DNA of 64,000 nucleotides from Fibrobacter sp. UWR3 (GTDB taxonomy: Bacteria > Fibrobacterota > Fibrobacteria > Fibrobacterales > Fibrobacteraceae), in NCBI RefSeq assembly GCF_900143055.1, contig NZ_FRCW01000003.1, positions 1 to 64,000 on the forward strand. The letters run 5' to 3'. The stretch's first letter is position 1, and every line of letters begins with the position of its first letter. The notes under the pieces were generated by a model. The model saw only the letters and a list, made by a program, of their open reading frames with translations, did not search any database and was not told the DNA's origin. Below are positions 53,015 to 62,622 of this stretch, piece after piece. The position numbers and the translations under genes were made by a program.

Positions 53015-55063
53015 TTAGAAAATCAGCAATCCGATGTGGTAGCCGATAAAGGCGAGCCCCAAAGAAATCGCCAAATAATACCCCATGATGGTCGCAAGCC
53101 ACTTGAACGAACCGGCCTCACGGTAGGTCGTTCCCATCGCCAGCACGCAGGGAACGTTGAACATCGACGCAAACAGGAACGCGAGCGCTTCGGGCTTGGT
53201 GATGGTACTTGCAAGCACCTCGCCCAGGTTTTCACTTGCAGCCACGCGGGTCACAAGCGAGAACGCCTCACCGGTGTGGTTGAAGAGCGTACTCATGATG
53301 CCAAGCGAAGCTTCCTTACTGAACATACCGCCCAGATAAGAGACGAACAGCTCCCAGCGCATTCCGAAGAACATCGTCACGGGCTCAATCGCATTGCCAA
53401 TCTTGTACAGGAGTGTATTTTCCACATTCCCGTCGCCCGCGTAAGAGAGCGCCCAGAAAAGAGCCGCCACCATCAGGATCATCTTCAAGGCCTTCTTGAA
53501 AATGCCCCAGGTGCTTCGCCCCACCATCGCGGCAATCATCTTCCAGTGCGGCTTGTGATACGGCGGCAGCTCCATAATCATGCCCACGCGTTCATTCTGC
53601 GGGACAAGCTTTTTGCCGAACAGGCGCGAAGACAGGCAGAAGCTTGCAAAAATCAGCGCCACGTAGCCGATACCGAACAGCGGTGCGGCCGACCCGAAGA
53701 ATGTAGACGCCAGGAACAGCACCACCGCCACCTTGCTCCCGCACGGAATCGCCCACAACAGAACGAGCGCAAGCAGGCGCTGACCGCGGGTATCGAGCAC
53801 GCGCGTGCCGCAAACCGCACCCGCCGTGCAGCCAATTCCGGAGAACAGCGGCATAATCGCCTTACCCTGCAGGCCCAGGCGCGAAAGCCAGTTGTCGAAC
53901 GCATACGAGAAACGCGCCATGTAGCCGATTTCTTCGAGAATGCGGAATACGAAAATGATGGAGAAAATGAAACTCGTCATACAAATCGTGATGCAAGTTC
54001 CTCCGACGAGCACCAGATTGATGAACGAAATCACCACAGGCCAGACGCCAAGTGCGCCGCCAACACGTTCTACGAGCGACTGCAATACAGGCTGCATTCC
54101 AAAACCGATTCCCATGCCCGGGAAAGCGAGAATCATGCACGCAATCAGCGAGACAACCATGATGCCGAACGCAAAGAACTTGCCCTTGATATGGTGCGTT
54201 GCGATGCGGTCCCACTTGCTGAAAACTTTTTCGATGGACTTGGGCGTCGCCGATTCACGCACAATCTTCGAAACCCAGCGATACTTGGCCTCGCCGGTGA
54301 GAATTCCGCCGTCGCGCCCTTCGTCGCTATCGAGGATTGCCTCAATCGCATTCTTCCTCGCGAACGGAAGCGATTCATTCACGACACCGCAAATGAGTTT
54401 GTCTTTTTCGAGGAGTTTTTCTGCAATCCAGATTTTTTCGCACACGCCATATTCAAAGTCGCCGAGGGCTGCTTCGATGCGGCTAATGATATCATCCGTT
54501 TTTGGGGCAACCTCGTCCCCGCCAACGAGTTCCTCGCGCAGGCTCCCGCTATCCAGGCAAACAGGCGTCTTGATAGCCGAAACCATCTTCTTGAAAAATT
54601 CAGGATAACGTTCCGTTTCGGCCGCGCTGAAACCGAGCACCGGAACGCCGAGGCGCTTTTCAATCGCAGCCACATCAATCTTCTTGCCCGCCGCTTCGGC
54701 CACATCCATCATATTGAGCACCAGCATCACGGGCATGCGAATGCCCACAAAATCCGCCAGCATGTAAAGGCTGCGTTCCAACTGCGATGCGTCCACCAGA
54801 ATACAGACGAGGTCGGCCTTACCACTCTGAATGTAGTCACGGGTAACGACTTCTTCTTCGGAGTTCGCCGAAAGTCCGTAACTGCCCGGAAGGTCAATTA
54901 CTTTATATGTCGTGCCGTCAAAAACAAATTCACCCTCAGCCTGCTCCACCGTTTTGCTGGGCCAGTTGCCCACGCGCTGGTGAAGCCCCGTTAAGTTGTT
55001 AAAAAGCGTCGATTTACCGGAATTGGGCTGCCCGAGCAAAGCAATAGTCTTAATTTCGATCAT
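53015..55063 (-). CDS. feoB: Ferrous iron transporter B (divergent Feo system 3)
   Basis: A 682-residue FeoB of a different branch from the other two. G1 is GQPNSGKSTLFN, followed by VGNWPSKTVEQAEG, DLPGSYGLS and NMMDVAE. Gate motifs are GIGCTAGAVCGTR and CVLAMG; the MELPPYHKPH loop is present. The Cys in the first gate and the lower similarity suggest a separate origin and perhaps different metal preference. Its FeoA-like partner ends 2 bp before its start. Confidence 0.92.
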   Translation of the reverse strand: MIEIKTIALLGQPNSGKSTLFNNLTGLHQRVGNWPSKTVEQAEGEFVFDGTTYKVIDLPGSYGLSANSEEEVVTRDYIQSGKADLVCILVDASQLERSLYMLADFVGIRMPVMLVLNMMDVAEAAGKKIDVAAIEKRLGVPVLGFSAAETERYPEFFKKMVSAIKTPVCLDSGSLREELVGGDEVAPKTDDIISRIEAALGDFEYGVCEKIWIAEKLLEKDKLICGVVNESLPFARKNAIEAILDSDEGRDGGILTGEAKYRWVSKIVRESATPKSIEKVFSKWDRIATHHIKGKFFAFGIMVVSLIACMILAFPGMGIGFGMQPVLQSLVERVGGALGVWPVVISFINLVLVGGTCITICMTSFIFSIIFVFRILEEIGYMARFSYAFDNWLSRLGLQGKAIMPLFSGIGCTAGAVCGTRVLDTRGQRLLALVLLWAIPCGSKVAVVLFLASTFFGSAAPLFGIGYVALIFASFCLSSRLFGKKLVPQNERVGMIMELPPYHKPHWKMIAAMVGRSTWGIFKKALKMILMVAALFWALSYAGDGNVENTLLYKIGNAIEPVTMFFGMRWELFVSYLGGMFSKEASLGIMSTLFNHTGEAFSLVTRVAASENLGEVLASTITKPEALAFLFASMFNVPCVLAMGTTYREAGSFKWLATIMGYYLAISLGLAFIGYHIGLLIF

Positions 55064-55065
55064 CT

Positions 55066-55317
55066 TTACGATTCTACCTTGACAAAAATCTGTGAACTTT
55101 CCTTATGGTTGACAGCGATAACCGTATCGCGGCAAAAAACGAGCACCGGCGAACGTTTATCGTTCTTGAGGAGCGTAAAGGCAGAACCCGGCGTAAGCCC
55201 GATGGAAACGATTCTTGAAATAAAGCGGGAATCGCCCTCGATCTGTGCGACAGTTCCGCAACGATTTTCGCCCATTTCGGCGAGACTCAAACGGTCAACA
55301 AATTCAGCGTTTTTCAT
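55066..55317 (-). CDS. feoA: FeoA-like protein (Feo system 3)
   Basis: An 83-residue FeoA-domain protein; the start at 55317 gives the usual length, while an upstream frame to 55395 is unlike the family. The core reads RLSLAEMGENRCGTVAQIEG, then RFISRIVSIGLTPGSAFTLLKN, then VLVFCRDTVIAVNHKESSQI. It is only distantly similar to the other two FeoA. A TTTGGAG sequence (minus strand, 55353-55359) is upstream. Confidence 0.85.
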   Translation of the reverse strand: MKNAEFVDRLSLAEMGENRCGTVAQIEGDSRFISRIVSIGLTPGSAFTLLKNDKRSPVLVFCRDTVIAVNHKESSQIFVKVES

Positions 55318-55414
55318 GCGCCAAAAGTAGCCGAAACCCGCACAATAAACCGCTCCAAATAGACTTGTGACAATCCGGAAAGATTTACAACCCATTCGGT
55401 TTTGAGCAAAACCA

Positions 55415-55426
55415 TTTGGAGTAGAA
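55415..55426 (+). promoter_or_regulatory. TTTGGAGTAGAA motif before the RND operon
   Basis: Lies 52 bp before the RND start, identical to both arms of the divergent operator at 29363-29404. The following TTTTT also recurs. Confidence 0.5.
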
Positions 55427-55477
55427 TTTTTAGGCTCATCTCTCTACTTTTTGCTCCGCAAAAAAAAAGAGGATACA

Positions 55478-57853
55478 ATGAGCCTTCCAAAGATTAACAT
55501 CGAAAGAATCAACGAGCGGTTCGGCCGTTTTGGCGAATTCTTGCTCAATCACCGCGCCATTTTGCTGGTGGCGTTTGTCGTTTTGCTTGCGGTTTCGATC
55601 GTGGGCATGAAAAAAATCTACGTCGAGGCGTCGTGGGACAGCTACTTTATTGAGGGCGACCCGATGCTTGTCGAAACGGACAAGTTCAAGGAAACTTTCG
55701 GTAACGACTATTTCGTGGGCGTGCTAGTAGAAAGCGACCATTCCATCTTGACGCCGGACAACCTGAAACTTTTACGCGAACTTTCGAACGAACTGCGCGA
55801 TAGCCTTTCGTATTCCGACGGCAAGGCGACTTCGATTGTCGATTTGGAATACATGCTCGGTACCGAAGAGGGCATGGAAATCACGCAGATTGTGCCCGAA
55901 GAAATCCCGACGGACGAGGCGGGCCTCACTGAAATCGAGAAGCGCCTGGCCGACAAGCCGGAACTGGCGAAGAAGCTTATTTCGAGCGACCGCAAGCAGG
56001 CCTTCATCAACATCAAGCTGCGCCCCTTCCCCGAAGATTCCGTATGGAAGGCTGAAGGCGAAGCGAAGGGCGTGAAGGCAGAAGCGCCCGACATGAAAAC
56101 GGGCCGCGAAACGGCTGCAATCATCGCAAAAGAAAAGTACGCACCGCTGAATCCGCGCGCTACGGGCATGCCTTACCTGAGTTTCGAGAAGATGACTTAC
56201 ATCGGTCAGGAAATGGGCCGTATTTTCATCATGACGATTCTCTGCGCCATCATCGTGATGTTCTTGGTGACGCGTTCGCTCCGCGGAATTGTCTCTCCGC
56301 TGATTACGACTTTTGCAGGCGTCATCATGACATTTGGCCTGGTGGGTTATCTCGGACTTTACATGGATGCGACCAACATCATGGTGCCCGTGATTTTGGC
56401 CTTCGCCGTTTCAATTGCATACAACATTCACATCAACTCGTTCTTCCGCAAGAACATGATGCTTACGGGCAAGCGCAAAGAATCGGTGCTTTACGCCATG
56501 CGTGAAACCGGCTGGTCGGTGCTGTTCTCGGGCCTTACCACGATTGTCGCGTTGCTCAGTTTCCTTTCGGTGATGCTCAAGCCGATTCGCTCCGTGGGCA
56601 TTCTTTCGTCGATTGCGGTCGGATTCATTTTGCTTGTAGCGTTGACCATTTCGCCGATTCTCTTGAGTTTCGGCAAAGACAAGAAGCCGAACGCCAAGGT
56701 GCTTGAACGCGGCGACACGCACATGGGAATCATTCTCGATTCTGTCGGCAAGTTCGTTCTCGGGCACGGAAAGCCCATCGCCATCGTATTCGCCGTCGTG
56801 ACCGCGATTTCTGTTTTCGGGCTCACCAAGATAGAACCCGCCTTTGATGTGGAACGCACCATGGGCCGCAAGGTCGAATACGTGAACAAGATGCTCTACG
56901 TGGCAGAATCCGAAATCGGAAGCTTCTACTCTTACGACTTGGTGATTGACTTTGGCGCAAACGACAAGGCCAAGGAAGTCGAAAACCTGAAAAAGCTCGA
57001 TGAATTGCAGGAACACGCCGGCAACTACCCGCTTACCAAGCGTTCCACCTCGATTCTTGATATCGTCAAAGATTTGGACCGCACGCTGAACGAGAACCGT
57101 CAGGATAAATACGCAATTCCCGAAACTGAGGAAGAAGTCGCACAACTGCTTTTGCTCTACGAAAACGCGGGCGGCAGCGAGGCAACTTACTGGATGGATT
57201 TCGATTACAGGAAGCTCCGCCTGATGATTGAAATTTCAAGCTACAACTCCAACGAACTCCAGAAGGAAATCGAAGACTTGCAGAATTTCGCACGCGAGCT
57301 TTACCCGGACGCAAAGGTGACTGCCGTGGGTAACTTGCCGCAGTTCACCGCCATGCAGCAGTACCTGGAAGTGGGCCAAATGACTTCGTTCCTGATTTCT
57401 GTAGTCATCGTGGCAGTCCTTTTGATGATTGTCTTCGGCAGCATTCGCACGGGCCTTATCGGCATGATTCCGAACATTGCGCCGGGTATTTTCGTGGGCG
57501 GTTACCTCGGGCTTACGGACATTCCGCTTGACATGATGACAGCGACGCTCATCCCGATGATCATTGGCCTTTCCGTTGACGATACGATTCACTTTATCAA
57601 CCACGGGCATGTGGAATTTGACCGCACCCACGATTACCGCGAATCGATTCTCAATGTGTTCCGCACGGCGGGCCCGGCTCTCGTGATGACGACGATTATC
57701 ATGGTGGCGACCTTTGCGGGCTTTACCACCTCGGCCGCAACGCAGATGTTCAACTTCGGTTTCGTGGTGTTCGTGGGACTTGTCTCGGCACTGCTCGCAG
57801 ACCTCTTCGTGACACCGCTTTTAATCAAGAAATTCAAGATTTTTGGAAAATAG
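55478..57853 (+). CDS. RND/MMPL-family exporter
   Basis: A 791-residue inner-membrane protein; the start follows AGAGGATACA. It has the twofold RND layout: one helix, a periplasmic domain (residues about 50-245), five to six helices (GRIFIMTILCAIIVMFLVTR, then AGVIMTFGLVGYLGLYMDATN), a second periplasmic domain and a second helix bundle with the conserved LSVDDTIHFINHG (motif GLSVDDTIH). MMPL-like proteins with a LolA-like partner and an outer-membrane protein move lipids or hydrophobic compounds to the cell surface; the next two genes supply just those partners. Confidence 0.88.
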   Translation: MSLPKINIERINERFGRFGEFLLNHRAILLVAFVVLLAVSIVGMKKIYVEASWDSYFIEGDPMLVETDKFKETFGNDYFVGVLVESDHSILTPDNLKLLRELSNELRDSLSYSDGKATSIVDLEYMLGTEEGMEITQIVPEEIPTDEAGLTEIEKRLADKPELAKKLISSDRKQAFINIKLRPFPEDSVWKAEGEAKGVKAEAPDMKTGRETAAIIAKEKYAPLNPRATGMPYLSFEKMTYIGQEMGRIFIMTILCAIIVMFLVTRSLRGIVSPLITTFAGVIMTFGLVGYLGLYMDATNIMVPVILAFAVSIAYNIHINSFFRKNMMLTGKRKESVLYAMRETGWSVLFSGLTTIVALLSFLSVMLKPIRSVGILSSIAVGFILLVALTISPILLSFGKDKKPNAKVLERGDTHMGIILDSVGKFVLGHGKPIAIVFAVVTAISVFGLTKIEPAFDVERTMGRKVEYVNKMLYVAESEIGSFYSYDLVIDFGANDKAKEVENLKKLDELQEHAGNYPLTKRSTSILDIVKDLDRTLNENRQDKYAIPETEEEVAQLLLLYENAGGSEATYWMDFDYRKLRLMIEISSYNSNELQKEIEDLQNFARELYPDAKVTAVGNLPQFTAMQQYLEVGQMTSFLISVVIVAVLLMIVFGSIRTGLIGMIPNIAPGIFVGGYLGLTDIPLDMMTATLIPMIIGLSVDDTIHFINHGHVEFDRTHDYRESILNVFRTAGPALVMTTIIMVATFAGFTTSAATQMFNFGFVVFVGLVSALLADLFVTPLLIKKFKIFGK

Positions 57854-57862
57854 GAGAAAAAT

Positions 57863-58645
57863 ATGAATATGAAATTCGCAAAAAAAGCTGCGACAATTAT
57901 TGTCGCCTTGAGCGCCATGGTAAGCGCAGAAACTTTGACCGGCCGCGACATCGTGCAAAAAGTGCATGACCGCCCCGATGGCAACACCCGCAGTTCCGAA
58001 CTCTCGATGACACTCATCAACAAGAGCGGGGCCAAGCGCGAACGCAAGATTACCTCGTTTGCGATGGACGTGGGCAAAGACACCAAGCAGATTATGTTCT
58101 TCCGCTACCCCAACGACGTGAAGGGCACGGGATTCCTAACCGTCGATTACGACGACATCAACAAAGATGACGACAAGTGGCTTTATCTGCCCGCCATGAA
58201 AAAGACGCGCCGCATTAGCGGAAAGAGCTCCAAGACGGATTACTTCATGGGTTCCGACTTCACTTACGACGACGTGGGCCAGCGCAACATCGACGAAGAC
58301 ACCCACAAGCTCCTCCGCGAAGAAAAGGTGGACGGAATCGATTGCTGGGTTATTGAATCCGTGCCGAAAAAGGGCGACGAAATTTTCTCGAAGAAAATCT
58401 CCTGGATTCGCAAGGACTGCCTGATTGCCGCCAAGGTGGAATACTACGACAAGCTCGGCAAACTGCACCGCTCGCTGAAAGTTGAAAACGTGGTTCAGGT
58501 AGACGGATTCTGGTCTATCGCCAAGATGAGCATGGAAAACGTGCAAACCAACCACAAGACGCTCCTTGAATTCGGCGACATCAAGTTCAACATTCCGCTT
58601 GACGCAAAGACATTCACCGTGCCGCGCTTGGAACGAGGATTATAA
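57863..58645 (+). CDS. LolA-like outer-membrane lipoprotein-sorting protein
   Basis: A 260-residue periplasmic protein with a signal peptide ending SAE. The mature part has the LolA/LppX fold features: [63 protein letters not shown] and [15 protein letters not shown]. It probably carries a hydrophobic cargo from the RND exporter to the outer membrane. It begins 9 bp after the exporter gene and is followed by an outer-membrane protein gene. Confidence 0.88.
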   Translation: MNMKFAKKAATIIVALSAMVSAETLTGRDIVQKVHDRPDGNTRSSELSMTLINKSGAKRERKITSFAMDVGKDTKQIMFFRYPNDVKGTGFLTVDYDDINKDDDKWLYLPAMKKTRRISGKSSKTDYFMGSDFTYDDVGQRNIDEDTHKLLREEKVDGIDCWVIESVPKKGDEIFSKKISWIRKDCLIAAKVEYYDKLGKLHRSLKVENVVQVDGFWSIAKMSMENVQTNHKTLLEFGDIKFNIPLDAKTFTVPRLERGL

Positions 58646-58663
58646 GGAACTATCCCCACTTTT

Positions 58664-58690
58664 GTCATGCCCGCGAAGGCGGGCATCTCC
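58664..58690. repeat. Dispersed palindromic repeat, copy 2 (inverted)
   Basis: GTCATGCCCGCGAAGGCGGG followed by CATCTCC, between the LolA-like gene and the OMP gene. It creates a false start (MPAKAGIS) for the next gene. Confidence 0.8.
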
Positions 58691-58719
58691 CCTTTACAAA
58701 ACATTTTTTTAGTAGAAAA

Positions 58720-58747
58720 GGAGATTCCCGACCAAGTCGGGAATGAC
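58720..58747. repeat. Dispersed palindromic repeat, copy 3
   Basis: GGAGATTCCCGACCAAGTCG followed by GGAATGAC, preceded by AGTAGAAAA as at 60711. It is in opposite orientation to copy 2, 29 bp away. Confidence 0.8.
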
Positions 58748-58765
58748 AAATTAAGGAGAAATAAA

Positions 58766-59977
58766 GTGACGAAGCAATCTCTAGCAGCATTGTTATTGGC
58801 GGCGACGACCGCTGTTGCCCAAGAAAGCCCGTTTCAATTCAACGGCTTCGTGGACACGTATCACGCCGTCCAGACGCAGCATCCGCACGATTTTACCACG
58901 TCGCGGACGCGCCTGCGCGCAGAACTTCGCGTAGATTACGAGAACGCCTATTTGTTCACCAGCCTGAATGGCGTACAAAACAGCATTCTCGAAGACCGCA
59001 CCGGAGTGCAGTTGCAAGAGGCGTATTTCAACTACCAGAATGACTTTCTTGAAATACGCGCGGGCCGCCAGATTGTGGTATGGGGCGTTGCCGACGGGCT
59101 TCGTGTTACCGACCTGATTTCGCCTGTAGATTACACCGAATTCATGTCGAGCGACTACGACGACATGCGCATGGCTGTCGACGGTTTCCGCATCAAGTAC
59201 CCCGGCGAACGCGTGAATGCTGAAATCGTTTACGTGCCCGTGCCGCGATACTTCCAGATGCCCATGCAAGAAGATAACCCCTGGCGTCCTGAATTGCCCG
59301 AAAAAGCGAGCATCGATTTCCCGGAAGGTCCCGATGCCAAATTCAAGAACGGAGATTTCGGAACGCGAGTTTCGTTCTTCCTCTCGAATCTGGATTTCTC
59401 CATTTCGGCGCTTCATACGCACAACCAGTCGCCCGTTACGGTCGCAGGCTACGACCCCGTCAAGGATTCCATTGTCATCCACGGCATACACGAAACCATG
59501 ACCATGATCGGTGGCGACATGTCGATGCCTATCGGCGAATTTGTGCTCCGTGGCGAAATCGCAGAATACTTCGGTGAAGCGCTCGGTTATGCCAACAGCC
59601 TTGATTATGCCCGCAAGAACACGTTCAATGCGCTCGGTGGAATCGACTGGTACGCCGGCGACAACTGGACTTTCATGGTGCAGTATTTACACAAGTACAT
59701 CGCTGATTATTCGGACAAATTAGCCGCCGAAAAGAATTCCTCAGAAATGACTTTCCGCATTTCGAAGGAGCTCCTGAACAACACGCTCAAGCTTTCGCTC
59801 TACGGCATGTTCGACATTGACAACCTCGCTTATTACGCACGCGTTTCGGGCGATTACTCCGTCACCGACCAGGTAATGATTTCGCTTGGTTACGACCACT
59901 TTGGCGGCAAGCGCGGACAACTCGCAGGCTACGACAAGAACCGCGAAATCTGGGCGAAAGCGAAGTACTACTTCTAA
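58766..59977 (+). CDS. Outer-membrane protein of an RND-LolA-OMP export set (DUF1302-like)
   Basis: A 403-residue protein. The start is taken as GTG at 58766, preceded by AAGGAGAA; an ATG at 58667 lies in a dispersed repeat and is rejected. The signal peptide ends TTAVAQ, and the mature part begins SPFQFNGFVDTYHAV. Barrel-like strands follow (LRAELRVDYENAYLFTSLNG, DFLEIRAGRQIVVWGVADGL, VTDLISPVDYTEF), ending AKAKYYF with a C-terminal Phe. Position and features suggest the outer-membrane partner of the RND exporter. Confidence 0.8.
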   Translation: MTKQSLAALLLAATTAVAQESPFQFNGFVDTYHAVQTQHPHDFTTSRTRLRAELRVDYENAYLFTSLNGVQNSILEDRTGVQLQEAYFNYQNDFLEIRAGRQIVVWGVADGLRVTDLISPVDYTEFMSSDYDDMRMAVDGFRIKYPGERVNAEIVYVPVPRYFQMPMQEDNPWRPELPEKASIDFPEGPDAKFKNGDFGTRVSFFLSNLDFSISALHTHNQSPVTVAGYDPVKDSIVIHGIHETMTMIGGDMSMPIGEFVLRGEIAEYFGEALGYANSLDYARKNTFNALGGIDWYAGDNWTFMVQYLHKYIADYSDKLAAEKNSSEMTFRISKELLNNTLKLSLYGMFDIDNLAYYARVSGDYSVTDQVMISLGYDHFGGKRGQLAGYDKNREIWAKAKYYF

Positions 59978-59986
59978 TAAAATCTA

Positions 59987-60712
59987 ATGAACTTTGAAAT
60001 TGAACCGACATCGCGCACGCGCAATCCCTATTCTGCATTCACGATGCGGCACGTGTTTTGCGTCGGCATTATCGTCGCAGTCTTGATGCACGCAGGCTTT
60101 TACGCCTGGGGATTCCTGAAGCGGACGCAGGTGGTTACCACCCGCGAAGATGCCGAGGTGATTCATGTGGAGCGCTTGCTCTTGCAACCGCCTCCGCCTC
60201 CACCCGAAGTCAAGAAAATCGTGAAGAAGGTGGTTCGCGCGAAAATTATCCCGAACATCGTGCAAGATACGGTGCCGGAACCTGAACCCGAACCAGAGCC
60301 GGAACCGATTGTGGTTACGGATGCCGAACCCGTTGTCGAAGCGCCTCCTGAACCTGTGGCACCACCGCCACCACCTCCACCGCCGCCACCTCCACCGAAA
60401 CCTTCGAAGGATTCGCTGATGAAAGTGACTCGCGCTTATCTGATGGGGCTGAGCAAGGCTTTCGAAAAACAGAAGGACTACCCGGCAACAGCCCGCCGCC
60501 TAAAGCAAGAAGGCACCGTGCGCGTACAGTTCACGGTTGCAAAAGACGGAAGCATCAGCGGTGCGGTTGTGGCAAAGCCCTGTCCGTATTCTTCACTGAA
60601 CGAAAGCGCGCTTGCCGCCGTGCAAGCCGTGCCAAAGTTCGACCCGATTCCAGCGGTGCTCGGCAAGGACACCTGGAAAATGGAGATTCCAATCAAGTAT
60701 AACCTGCATTAG
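59987..60712 (+). CDS. tonB: TonB energy-transducing protein
   Basis: A 241-residue protein with one membrane anchor (residues about 22-42), a long Pro-rich spacer (PPPPPPEVKK; EPEPEPEPEP; a run of twelve Pro) and a C-terminal TonB domain (DYPATARRLKQEGTVRVQF, then VAKDGSISGAVV, then SLNESALAAVQAVPKFDPI). It couples the inner-membrane proton gradient to TonB-dependent receptors such as that at 27051-29330. It follows the OMP gene by 9 bp and is followed by exbB and exbD. Confidence 0.93.
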   Translation: MNFEIEPTSRTRNPYSAFTMRHVFCVGIIVAVLMHAGFYAWGFLKRTQVVTTREDAEVIHVERLLLQPPPPPPEVKKIVKKVVRAKIIPNIVQDTVPEPEPEPEPEPIVVTDAEPVVEAPPEPVAPPPPPPPPPPPPKPSKDSLMKVTRAYLMGLSKAFEKQKDYPATARRLKQEGTVRVQFTVAKDGSISGAVVAKPCPYSSLNESALAAVQAVPKFDPIPAVLGKDTWKMEIPIKYNLH

Positions 60713-60718
60713 TAGAAA

Positions 60719-60745
60719 GGAGATGCCCGCCTTCGCGGGCATGAC
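60719..60745. repeat. Dispersed palindromic repeat, copy 4
   Basis: GGAGATGCCCGCCTTCGCGG followed by GCATGAC, between tonB and exbB; preceded by AGTAGAAA as at 58711. Confidence 0.8.
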
Positions 60746-60799
60746 AAAAAGAAAAAAAACATTTTCCGCTTATGCGGATATAATAACAAGGTACAAAAA

Positions 60800-61366
60800 A
60801 TGAACTACATCTTAGACTTTATTCAACAGGGCGGCGTTATCGCCTACGTACTCGTGGCGATGAATTTCGTCGGTTATTCCATCATCGTATGGAAAATCAT
60901 CTCGCTGATTCTCTTCAACAGGAGCATCCGCAAGCGCCTCCCCTCCAAAATTCTGCACCGCGTGGTGAGCCACAACACCGATCACCACATCATCATGGAA
61001 AGCATCCGCACCGAAATCGCACTCGCTTTCTCGCCGTTGCAAAAGGGAATGACCACCATCGAAAACATCGCGAGCATTTCTCCGCTGCTGGGCCTTTTGG
61101 GCACCGTGTTCGGCATATTCAACGCCTTCAGTGTCATCGCCGTTTCGGGCCTTTCTGACGCGGGCGCATTCGCCACGGGCATCAAGCTCGCCCTCATTAC
61201 GACAGTGATTGGCCTCGTGGTCGCTATTCCGCATGTCATCGCATTCAACTACTTGAACGCCAGCATGGAATCGGAGCAAGACAACGTAGAAAACGATGTG
61301 CTTTTGCAGCTGGGTCGCATTTTGAAGGAGAAAGATCACCTTCGTTCCCAAAACGAGGATGCATAG
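60800..61366 (+). CDS. exbB: ExbB/TolQ/MotA-family proton channel
   Basis: A 188-residue inner-membrane protein with three helices: GGVIAYVLVAMNFVGYSIIV near the N terminus, then ASISPLLGLLGTVFGIFNAF and LALITTVIGLVVAIPHVIAF, the last two being the family signature. It forms the channel with ExbD to drive TonB. Its stop directly adjoins the exbD ATG. Confidence 0.92.
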   Translation: MNYILDFIQQGGVIAYVLVAMNFVGYSIIVWKIISLILFNRSIRKRLPSKILHRVVSHNTDHHIIMESIRTEIALAFSPLQKGMTTIENIASISPLLGLLGTVFGIFNAFSVIAVSGLSDAGAFATGIKLALITTVIGLVVAIPHVIAFNYLNASMESEQDNVENDVLLQLGRILKEKDHLRSQNEDA

Positions 61367-61762
61367 ATGGCCAAGCGCACACGCCGAATTCGCCCCGACA
61401 TGACGCCGCTCATTGACTGCGTTTTTTTGCTACTGGTGTTCTTTCTGGTGACATCGGTGTTCAAACAAGACGAATCGGTGCTCAAGCTGATTCTGCCCGA
61501 AACACAGACCGAAACCAAGCGCGACACGCCCGAAGGCCTGTACATTGAACTTTCCGAAACGGAACTCGCCTTTAACGGTCAGCGTGGCACGCCCGACGAA
61601 CTCCGCGAAAAGGCCGCAACAGTGCAAAACAAGAAATCCCCTGTCGCCATCAAAATCGACAAGGGCACGACTTACGAGCGCATCGCCGTGATCCTCGATA
61701 TTTTACAGGTGCAAAAGCTGTACAACATCCAGCTGATTAACGAGATGGAAAGTGCGGAATAA
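61367..61762 (+). CDS. exbD: ExbD/TolR-family protein
   Basis: A 131-residue protein with one membrane helix. The N terminus RRIRPDMTPLIDCVFLLLVFFLVTS carries the conserved Asp of the proton path (quoted key part: PLIDCVFLLLVFF). The periplasmic domain (EGLYIELSETELAFNGQRG, then PVAIKIDKGTTYERI) is typical. Confidence 0.92.
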   Translation: MAKRTRRIRPDMTPLIDCVFLLLVFFLVTSVFKQDESVLKLILPETQTETKRDTPEGLYIELSETELAFNGQRGTPDELREKAATVQNKKSPVAIKIDKGTTYERIAVILDILQVQKLYNIQLINEMESAE

Positions 61763-61779
61763 GGCCGCTTGCGGCGTCG

Positions 61780-62622
61780 CTACACCCTTCCCGCGAACTG
61801 GTTCGTAAACAGCAGCAGTCCCGAAATAAAGATTATAACACCGCCTGTGAGAGTCGCGACGGTGTATATTTTTGTCGCGATACGGGTATGGGCACTTCCC
61901 TTATCGATTCCCTTGCGGAATGCCACGGCCGCAATACCGAAGGCCACATTCGTAATCGTCATGCCGATGCAAATGACAAGCGCTCCCAAGAGCGAAAGCG
62001 CCACCATCGAATTCAGCAGGCAGAACAGAACAATCAACGCCACAGCCGGGCAAGGCACAATTCCCGTAACGGCGGCAACTCCGATAATTTCACGCCAGCG
62101 GGCAACCGGCGGGAGCGCACTTCCCAAGCCAGATTCCGCGCACGCACCATCTTGCGCAGCCCCTTCCGCGGCATCAAGCCGAGCGGCACATCCACAGCCC
62201 TTACGCGACTTAATCACATCGCGAATTGCAAGCACCACAAGCAACACACCCGTGAGCATAATGAGCGCATAACTCGCGCGCTCGATTCCGACGCGGCCTG
62301 TTTCAAACGCAGCAAATACCGTCGCCTTGAAAATCGCATACAGAATCAGCAACAAGAGAACAGCACTCATCGTGTGCGTTACGGTAATGCCCGCACCAAG
62401 CGCCACACCCTGCCGCCAGCGACCACGACGCGCAATAAAATATCCGACCACAATCGACTTTCCATGTCCGGGGCCAAGCGCGTGCAACATACCGTACACA
62501 AGGCAAATCGCGAGGAACTTCCAAATGGCATCCCAGTCGCCACTTTTCATCGCCGAAATCGCCGCCGTCAACGCTACTGCTTTCTTACCGCGAAATCGGA
62601 AAGACCATGGGCATGACCACAT
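61780..62622 (-). CDS. NicO-family nickel/cobalt transporter, 5' end probably lost
   Basis: Up to 280 residues, with six or more helices. HALGPGHGKS, then GAGITVTHTMSAVLL and the later GIVPCPAVALIVLF are NicO/RcnA-type motifs; a Cys/Asp-rich loop (KGCGCAARLDAAEGAAQD) sits in the middle. The first about 16 residues are antisense to the MMPL remnant, so the real start may be Met26 (62547) or may have been lost. Members either export or import Ni2+/Co2+. It converges on the exbD gene. Confidence 0.75.
   Translation of the reverse strand: MWSCPWSFRFRGKKAVALTAAISAMKSGDWDAIWKFLAICLVYGMLHALGPGHGKSIVVGYFIARRGRWRQGVALGAGITVTHTMSAVLLLLILYAIFKATVFAAFETGRVGIERASYALIMLTGVLLVVLAIRDVIKSRKGCGCAARLDAAEGAAQDGACAESGLGSALPPVARWREIIGVAAVTGIVPCPAVALIVLFCLLNSMVALSLLGALVICIGMTITNVAFGIAAVAFRKGIDKGSAHTRIATKIYTVATLTGGVIIFISGLLLFTNQFAGRV

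Noticed and set aside
58667-58765. N-terminal extension MPAKAGIS of the outer-membrane protein
   Set aside because: It translates two dispersed repeats; GTG at 58766 with a strong ribosome-binding site gives a normal signal peptide.
58664-60745. Possible CRISPR array from repeated palindromes
   Set aside because: Copies are few, irregularly spaced, in both orientations and scattered between genes; no cas genes are present.
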